This document shows, piece after piece, positions 1-5,020 of a stretch of 5,020 bases of DNA. Source of the DNA: Chloroflexota bacterium (GTDB lineage: Bacteria; Chloroflexota; Anaerolineae; UBA1429); contig JAAZBY010000666.1 of the NCBI GenBank assembly GCA_012513595.1, positions 1 to 5,020 of the forward strand, written 5' to 3'. Within the stretch, counting starts at the first letter, position 1, and every line of letters begins with the position of its first letter. Under the pieces are notes generated by a model that had not been told where the DNA came from, made no database searches, and worked only from the letters and a program-made list of their open reading frames with translations. The position numbers were made by a program, and so were the translations under genes.

Positions 1-57
1 AGATTACTGAAGATAACCTGTAGCAGTTGGGCGAGTAAGCAATCCAAGGCTCATCAC

Positions 58-87
58 TTGACAGGCTGGCATGCTATCATGTATTAT
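58..87 (+). promoter_or_regulatory. Sigma70-type promoter for the two-gene left operon
   Basis: A perfect -35 hexamer TTGACA lies at 58-63 and a five-of-six -10 hexamer TATTAT at 82-87, separated by 18 bases. Transcription would start near 94, leaving a leader of about 165 bases before the first start codon at 258. No closer promoter of similar quality was seen. A GCATGC palindrome (69-74) sits in the spacer and could be part of an operator, but nothing else supports that. Confidence 0.6.
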
Positions 88-257
88 GTCCATATTCGAT
101 CACGCAGTCGCGAGACCACACACGATTGGTAGGGGGGCGCCCCGAACGGAGTAGGGTGTGAGAGACGGTATGGTCGCCGCGCCGTAGTGTTAGGTCCCGA
201 CGTGAATCTGTGCCTATCCCGTGACGGCGGCAATGACCCCGCAGAAGGAGTTTCGCT
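88..257 (+). other. Long untranslated leader before the first gene
   Basis: Between the promoter and the first start codon I find no plausible gene on either strand. Open frames crossing it on the minus strand run antisense to the first gene and resemble no family I know. The stretch holds a perfect 10-base palindrome, GGGGCGCCCC at 134-143, which could be an operator half or a hairpin nucleus. It ends in a strong ribosome binding site, AAGGAG at 245-250, seven bases before ATG 258. Bases 1-57, left of the promoter, show nothing I can name. Confidence 0.4.
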
Positions 258-950
258 ATGGGCGCAAGATCGCCGTTTCCACCGGTCGCCATTGACGACG
301 CTCTTGTGTTGGCGCAGGCAATCCTGGAGCACAATTCCGGGGAGCCGATGAGACGCATAACCATCTTCCACACTCTGCGCCGAGGACCCGAAAGCAGCGC
401 AAGTAGAGCCCTCGTAACAGCATCGGCAGGCTATGGACTGACCGTAGGAAGCACCGTATCGGAGTACATAGGTGTGAGCGCACAAGGGCGCGCAGTTGTC
501 TCCGGCGATCCAAAGGCAAGAATCAGCGCCGTGCTATGTCCCGATGTCTTCCGGGAGTTTTTTGAGAAGTACCGTGACAATGTGGTTCCAGCCGCGGCCG
601 CGGCACACGACTTTCTGCAGGATCGGGGCATTGCAGCCAAGAGTATCGCTAGGTGCTATGACCTTATCGTCCAGAACGGCAAGGCAGTGGGGCTGATCGC
701 CGAGCAAAGCGGCAAGGATCGAGTGCTGTCACCCGAACACGCCCTTGAACAGCTGGGCCAGGTGACGAAAGTGGCGCCGGATCACGGTGCTCATGCCCCC
801 TCGAGCGCCCCGCATACCGGCACCGACGAGGAGGATCAGGCGCCGCGCGAGGCGCTCCAGCGTGACAAGCTGCCGGTATCCACTCCATCACTTCATATCG
901 ACGTACAGATACACATAGCGGCCGATGCCAAGCCGGAACAGATCGAGTAG
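258..950 (+). CDS. Conserved hypothetical protein, winged-helix-like N-terminus, C-terminus cut by TAG
   Basis: A 230-residue protein starting at ATG 258, with AAGGAG seven bases upstream. Residues about 12-80 (helical stretch, then the pattern MRRITIFHTL, an S/R-rich turn, and YGLT...EYIGVSAQGRAV) read like a compact winged-helix module. I recognise this pattern from uncharacterised bacterial and archaeal proteins. Residues about 95-150 form a second helical segment, about 170-208 a charged low-complexity linker, and 209-230 (SLHIDVQIHI...PEQIE) the beginning of a conserved strand-plus-helix tail. That tail is reminiscent of DUF5343-type proteins, but I cannot confirm the family. The stop TAG at 948-950 falls inside the tail: the frame continues with IFASMAKHLYGRDADR to a TGA at 999-1001, and a CAG codon in place of TAG would give the expected QIEQIF. 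The protein therefore seems to have lost its last 17 residues. It is probably a nucleic-acid-binding or regulatory partner of the HEPN gene that follows. This role is inferred, not shown. Confidence 0.75.
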   Translation: MGARSPFPPVAIDDALVLAQAILEHNSGEPMRRITIFHTLRRGPESSASRALVTASAGYGLTVGSTVSEYIGVSAQGRAVVSGDPKARISAVLCPDVFREFFEKYRDNVVPAAAAAHDFLQDRGIAAKSIARCYDLIVQNGKAVGLIAEQSGKDRVLSPEHALEQLGQVTKVAPDHGAHAPSSAPHTGTDEEDQAPREALQRDKLPVSTPSLHIDVQIHIAADAKPEQIE

Positions 951-997
951 ATCTTCGCTAGCATGGCCAAGCATCTCTATGGGAGGGATGCCGACCG

Positions 998-1001
<4 letters not shown>
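951..1001 (+). other. In-frame continuation of the first gene beyond its TAG stop
   Basis: Sixteen sense codons follow the TAG in the same frame and encode IFASMAKHLYGRDADR, ending at TGA 999-1001. The peptide completes the amphipathic helix that normally follows the IQIHI-type strand in related proteins. The TGA overlaps the next gene's GTG start by two bases (GTGA, 998-1001), a standard translational-coupling arrangement. Both facts argue that the ancestral gene ended at 1001 and the TAG is a recent C-to-T change, a sequencing error, or a read-through site. Confidence 0.6.
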
Positions 1002-2538
<1,537 letters not shown>

Positions 2539-2546
2539 GGGGCATG

Positions 2547-2554
2547 CTCCTCTC
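2547..2554 (-). promoter_or_regulatory. Ribosome binding site that decides the permease start
   Basis: On the minus strand GAGAGGAG is followed by eight bases and then ATG 2538. This spacing favours the ATG over the in-frame GTG at 2556, which lies upstream of and overlaps the site. Confidence 0.7.
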
Positions 2555-2555
2555 A

Positions 2556-2572
2556 CGGCGCGCCGGGCGCCG
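2556..2572 (-). repeat. GC-only hairpin between the ATPase and permease genes
   Basis: CGGCGC at 2556-2561 pairs perfectly with GCGCCG at 2567-2572 around a 5-base loop, just downstream of the ATPase stop codon and upstream of the permease ribosome binding site. No T-run follows, so it is not a clear terminator. It may tune relative expression of the two subunits, or be chance in GC-rich DNA. Confidence 0.3.
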
Positions 2573-2574
2573 CG

Positions 2575-3519
2575 CTATGGCCGTCCCTCGCGGCCCGCCG
2601 CGTCTGCGCGGCCCTGGCAATAGGCCATAAAGACCTCCTCCAGGGAGGGCTGTTCGGTCTCCAGGCTGGCCACCGGGTAGGCGGCCAGCGCCTTGAGGAA
2701 GGCGTCCATCTCCCCCTCGATGCGAAAGACGGCCCGCCGCCCGCCGTCCGCGGTCGCCTCGAGCACCGCCACGCCGGGCACGCCGGCCAGCGCGGCCAGG
2801 TCCAGCGCGCCCCCCTCAGGGCGGAAGCGCACGTGGGCGCGGTGCAGGGCGCGGCCGGCCAGGGCGCGCGTGTCGACCACCTCGGCCAGGCGCCCCTCGC
2901 GGAGGATCCCCACCCGGTCGGCAATGGCCTGCATCTCGGCGAGGTTGTGGGAGGAAAAAAAGACCGTGGCGCCGCCGGCGCGCGCCTCGCGGACCATCTC
3001 CAGGACGGCGCGCTGCATCAACGGGTCCAGCCCGGCGGTCGGCTCGTCGAGGAGGAGGATCTCGGGCCGGTGCATAAAGGCCTGCACCACGCCGACCTTT
3101 TGCTTGTTCCCCTTGGAAAGGTTGCGGATCGGCGTGCGCAGGCTCAGCTCCAGTCGCTCGGCCAGGAGGAGCACCTCCCCCCAGGGCGCCGCGCCGCCGC
3201 GCAGGGCGTTCAGCAGGCGCAGGGCGCCGGCCACGGTGAGGGTCTCGTCAAAGCGGAGTTCGCCGGGCAGGTAGCCGCTGCGGGCGCGCACGGCCAGGGA
3301 GTGGCGCTGCGGGTCCAGCCCGAGGACGCGGGCCCGGCCGCCGTTGGGGCGGATCAGGTCGAGCAGGCAGCGGATAGTCGTGGTCTTGCCGGCGCCGTTG
3401 GGGCCCAAATAGCCATAGATCTCGCCGCGGCGCACGTCGAGGTCCAGCCCGCGGAGGGCCTGGACGCTGCCGTACCACTTGACCAGCCCCTGGGTGAGGA
3501 TAGCGCTCTCGCTGGCCAT
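2575..3519 (-). CDS. ABC transporter ATP-binding protein (exporter type)
   Basis: A 314-residue cytoplasmic ATPase that drives the adjacent permease. Motifs in order are Walker A GPNGAGKTT (39-47), the ABC signature LSKGNKQ (134-140, a variant of LSGGQ), Walker B with its catalytic glutamate LLLDEP (155-160), the D-loop GLDP (163-166) and the switch histidine SSH (189-191). The Q-loop position reads GYLPGE (82-87), with no glutamine; from memory this variant is common in this DrrA/CcmA-like exporter group. Residues from about 220 to the end form an extra C-terminal domain of the kind often seen in ABC-2 exporters. The start chosen is ATG 3519, with GGGAGG five bases upstream; an ATG at 3579 is in frame but would place 20 unconserved residues before the domain and would overlap the promoter. 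It leads a two-gene operon with the permease. Confidence 0.92.
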   Translation of the reverse strand: MASESAILTQGLVKWYGSVQALRGLDLDVRRGEIYGYLGPNGAGKTTTIRCLLDLIRPNGGRARVLGLDPQRHSLAVRARSGYLPGELRFDETLTVAGALRLLNALRGGAAPWGEVLLLAERLELSLRTPIRNLSKGNKQKVGVVQAFMHRPEILLLDEPTAGLDPLMQRAVLEMVREARAGGATVFFSSHNLAEMQAIADRVGILREGRLAEVVDTRALAGRALHRAHVRFRPEGGALDLAALAGVPGVAVLEATADGGRRAVFRIEGEMDAFLKALAAYPVASLETEQPSLEEVFMAYCQGRADAAGREGRP

Positions 3520-3523
3520 GGCC

Positions 3524-3530
3524 ACCTCCC
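3524..3530 (-). promoter_or_regulatory. Ribosome binding site that decides the ATPase start
   Basis: Minus-strand GGGAGGT lies just before ATG 3519, with four to five bases between. No comparable site precedes the in-frame ATG at 3579, and that codon lies too close to the -10 element at 3580-3585 to be within the transcript. Confidence 0.7.
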
Positions 3531-3579
3531 TCGCGCCGCCCACGGCGGAACGCCGGCGGGAACGGCTGCACACCACCAC

Positions 3580-3607
3580 AATATACCCCGGGGCGGGGCA
3601 CTGTCAA
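3580..3607 (-). promoter_or_regulatory. Near-consensus sigma70 promoter for the ABC exporter operon
   Basis: On the minus strand TTGACA (3602-3607) is followed after 16 bases by TATATT (3580-3585, five of six to TATAAT). Transcription would start near 3573, about 54 bases before ATG 3519. The -35 begins four bases after the kinase stop codon, so the exporter can be transcribed independently of the upstream genes. The spacer contains the palindrome CCCCGGGG (3586-3593), a possible but unproven operator. Confidence 0.75.
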
Positions 3608-3611
3608 GGGG

Positions 3612-4073
3612 TTAGGGGGCGGGGGCGCCTGCCTCAGGCCAGGGGGTCACCTCCCAGGTGCCGTCGGCGGCCGGGGTGGCGCGGTAGAGGGCGTGGAAGC
3701 CCTCGTCGCGGGCGGGCGGCTCCAGCCGGGCGAGGGTGGCCCAGATGGCGACCTCGGGGACGCGTTCGCCCTCCGGGCGGGCGGCGTTGCGGGCCAGCGC
3801 CTCGGCCGCGGGGACGTCCAGCCAGTAGCCGATCACGCGGAAGCCGGCCGCCCGGGCCGGGGCGATGTAGCGGGCCCGCTCCGCGCGGGTGGGGTTGGTG
3901 TTATCGACCACGAAGCGCTGCCCCGCCCGCAGGCAGGCCTCCAGAAGGATGCCCTCGCGGCGGCGGGTGCGCAGCATGTCGAGGTTGAGGCGCAGGTGCG
4001 TGCGGTGAAAGCGCTCCTGGTAAAAGGTGGTCTTGCCGCTGGCCTGGATGCCGATGAGCAGGATGGCTTCCAC
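3612..4073 (-). CDS. Small P-loop kinase of the polynucleotide-kinase-like group
   Basis: A 153-residue soluble protein starting at GTG 4073. Walker A is GIQASGKTT (8-16). LNLDMLR (29-35) carries the acidic residue expected to activate the acceptor hydroxyl, and VVDNTNPT (55-62) is the second core strand with the DNTN signature common to T4 Pnkp-like kinases. R95 and R99 in ARNAARP are likely lid arginines that hold ATP phosphates, and the EGF motif (124-126) near the end is also typical. Proteins of this length with this pattern are usually annotated as AAA or ATP-binding proteins. The substrate may be a nucleic acid 5' end or a small molecule, which cannot be told here. It lies 29 bases after the Fic gene and is probably cotranscribed with it. 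Confidence 0.82.
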   Translation of the reverse strand: MEAILLIGIQASGKTTFYQERFHRTHLRLNLDMLRTRRREGILLEACLRAGQRFVVDNTNPTRAERARYIAPARAAGFRVIGYWLDVPAAEALARNAARPEGERVPEVAIWATLARLEPPARDEGFHALYRATPAADGTWEVTPWPEAGAPAP

Positions 4074-4083
4074 GGTGGGGGTG

Positions 4084-4088
4084 CTCCT
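4084..4088 (-). promoter_or_regulatory. Ribosome binding site supporting the kinase GTG start
   Basis: Minus-strand AGGAG lies ten bases before GTG 4073. The reading frame is GTG rather than ATG, and this site plus the immediate P-loop strand (EAILLIGIQ) fixes the start. Confidence 0.6.
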
Positions 4089-4102
4089 GTGGGGTGGGGG
4101 GC

Positions 4103-5020
4103 CTATGGGCTGGGATCGGTGATGGCCGCCAGGATTTCGTCCGCGCGGTAGAGGCGATCACGCTTCCTGCCGGTCACTTCGTGAAGGATGCCCAGTCGCT
4201 CAAGGCTGCCCACATAGCGCATCGCTGTGGGGAACGCGATCCTTAGCTCCCCAGCGATGTGCGATATCGACAGAATCGGAGAGGAGAACAGCACGTCTAC
4301 CAACCGCAGGAGGCCCACGCTGGCACCCCCTGTCTGCAGCCGCTTGCGATACGACTCGCGGAGGTCCATCAGTCGTCCGGCCCGCACAATAGCGTCGCCG
4401 GCCTGGACCGCCAGCCCCTGCAAGAAGAACTCCAGCCACTCTGTCCATGCCCCGCGCTGGCTGACGGCCAGAAGCAGATCGTAGTAGAGGGGCCGGCGCG
4501 CTTCGAGGTACTCGCTGAGGTACAAGAGAGGGGCCGGCAGCAGCCCCCACGTGCAGAGCAGCAGAACCACCAGGAGACGCCCCATGCGGCCGTTTCCGTC
4601 AAGGAACGGGTGAATCGCCTCGAACTGATAGTGGATCAGCCCCAGCCGTACCAGCGTCGGCAGGTCAGACTCGCCGTGCAGAAAAGTCTCCAGCTCGGCC
4701 AGGGCGCCAGTCATCTCCGCTACCGGGGGAGGCACAAACACAGAGTCGGACAGCGTGCAGCCGGGCGGGCCGATCCAGTTCTGAGATCGCCGAAACTCAC
4801 CGGGGGTGAGGTGCTCTCCGCGGACCCCTTCCATCAACACACCATGGATCTCGCGAAGGAGGCGCAGGCTTAGGGGCAGAGTCTCCAGCCGCTGGAGCCC
4901 GTATTCGAGCGCGCGAACGTGGTTCTTGACCTCACGCACGTCCTCTGGGAGCTCGAAGAGAGGAAGCTGGCCGGCCTCGTACGCGTAGAGGTCGGGCAGT
5001 GACGTACGGGTGCCCTCAAT
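4103..5020 (-). CDS. Fic-domain protein with C-terminal winged helix, partial (5' end off window)
   Basis: 305 residues are visible and the frame stays open to the right edge, so the start is missing. The first visible codons read IEGTRTSL: E and G here should be the end of the S/T-xxx-E-G inhibitory helix of class II Fic proteins. The catalytic motif HPFLDGNGRMGR is complete (visible residues 137-148, bases 4577-4612), with the catalytic His and the Asp, Asn and Arg that bind the nucleotide. The flap that positions targets is seen upstream (CTLSDSVFVPPP). Fic enzymes transfer AMP from ATP to hydroxyl groups of target proteins. The last 70 residues or so (LLRLVDVLF ... LERLGILHEVTGRKRDRLY) form a winged-helix domain. 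The arrangement resembles Shewanella SoFic, about 370 residues long, implying some 60-70 residues are missing. The target is unknown. Its GC content is lower than the kinase and exporter genes (36 of 60 at 4261-4320), which may hint at transfer. Confidence 0.92.
   Translation of the reverse strand: MEGTRTSLPDLYAYEAGQLPLFELPEDVREVKNHVRALEYGLQRLETLPLSLRLLREIHGVLMEGVRGEHLTPGEFRRSQNWIGPPGCTLSDSVFVPPPVAEMTGALAELETFLHGESDLPTLVRLGLIHYQFEAIHPFLDGNGRMGRLLVVLLLCTWGLLPAPLLYLSEYLEARRPLYYDLLLAVSQRGAWTEWLEFFLQGLAVQAGDAIVRAGRLMDLRESYRKRLQTGGASVGLLRLVDVLFSSPILSISHIAGELRIAFPTAMRYVGSLERLGILHEVTGRKRDRLYRADEILAAITDPSP

Noticed and set aside
77..485. Open frames on the minus strand across the leader and start of the first gene
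   Set aside because: They run antisense to a well-supported gene with a ribosome binding site, and their products show no recognisable domain.
948..950. Genome-wide recoding of TAG to glutamine or pyrrolysine
   Set aside because: TAG ends glmS exactly at its conserved C-terminus and also ends the ABC ATPase and Fic genes in the same window.

Overview
The window appears to join two kinds of bacterial DNA. Positions about 1550-5020 are very GC-rich (my hand count for 3721-3780 is 47 of 60 bases G or C) and carry ordinary chromosomal-type genes, mostly on the minus strand. Positions 1 to about 1525 are visibly less GC-rich (28 of 60 at 1261-1320) and carry two plus-strand genes of an accessory or defence-like kind. 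The host is a high-GC bacterium. The style of the ABC transporter and small-kinase proteins would suit Chloroflexota, but this is an impression, not an assignment.

Left part (1-1525): a good sigma70-type promoter (58-87) and a long untranslated leader precede two tightly coupled genes. The first (258-950) is a conserved hypothetical protein with a winged-helix-like N-terminus and a conserved C-terminal strand-helix. That C-terminal element is cut by an in-frame TAG; without it the frame would run to 1001 and overlap the next start as GTGA. The second (998-1525) is a TIGR02391/Ymh-type HEPN-fold protein with an intact R-x4-H ribonuclease motif (RNPRGH). The pair looks like a small RNA-targeting defence or toxin module; that role is inferred.

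Junction (about 1526-1706): about 25 bases after the second gene, the sequence becomes the last 51 codons of glmS (glucosamine-6-phosphate synthase), ending at the true conserved C-terminus. The rest of glmS is not in the window. This is what the far end of an element integrated into the 3' part of glmS would look like. A deletion or an assembly chimera could also produce it.

Right part (1693-5020, all minus strand): read in transcription order from the right edge, there is a Fic-domain protein (AMPylase-like, 5' end off the window), a small P-loop kinase 29 bases downstream, and then an ABC-2 type exporter made of an ATPase and a permease. The exporter pair has its own near-consensus promoter (3580-3607), just after the kinase stop. 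The permease ends inside the last codons of the glmS remnant, so the ancestral order was probably glmS converging on the exporter operon.
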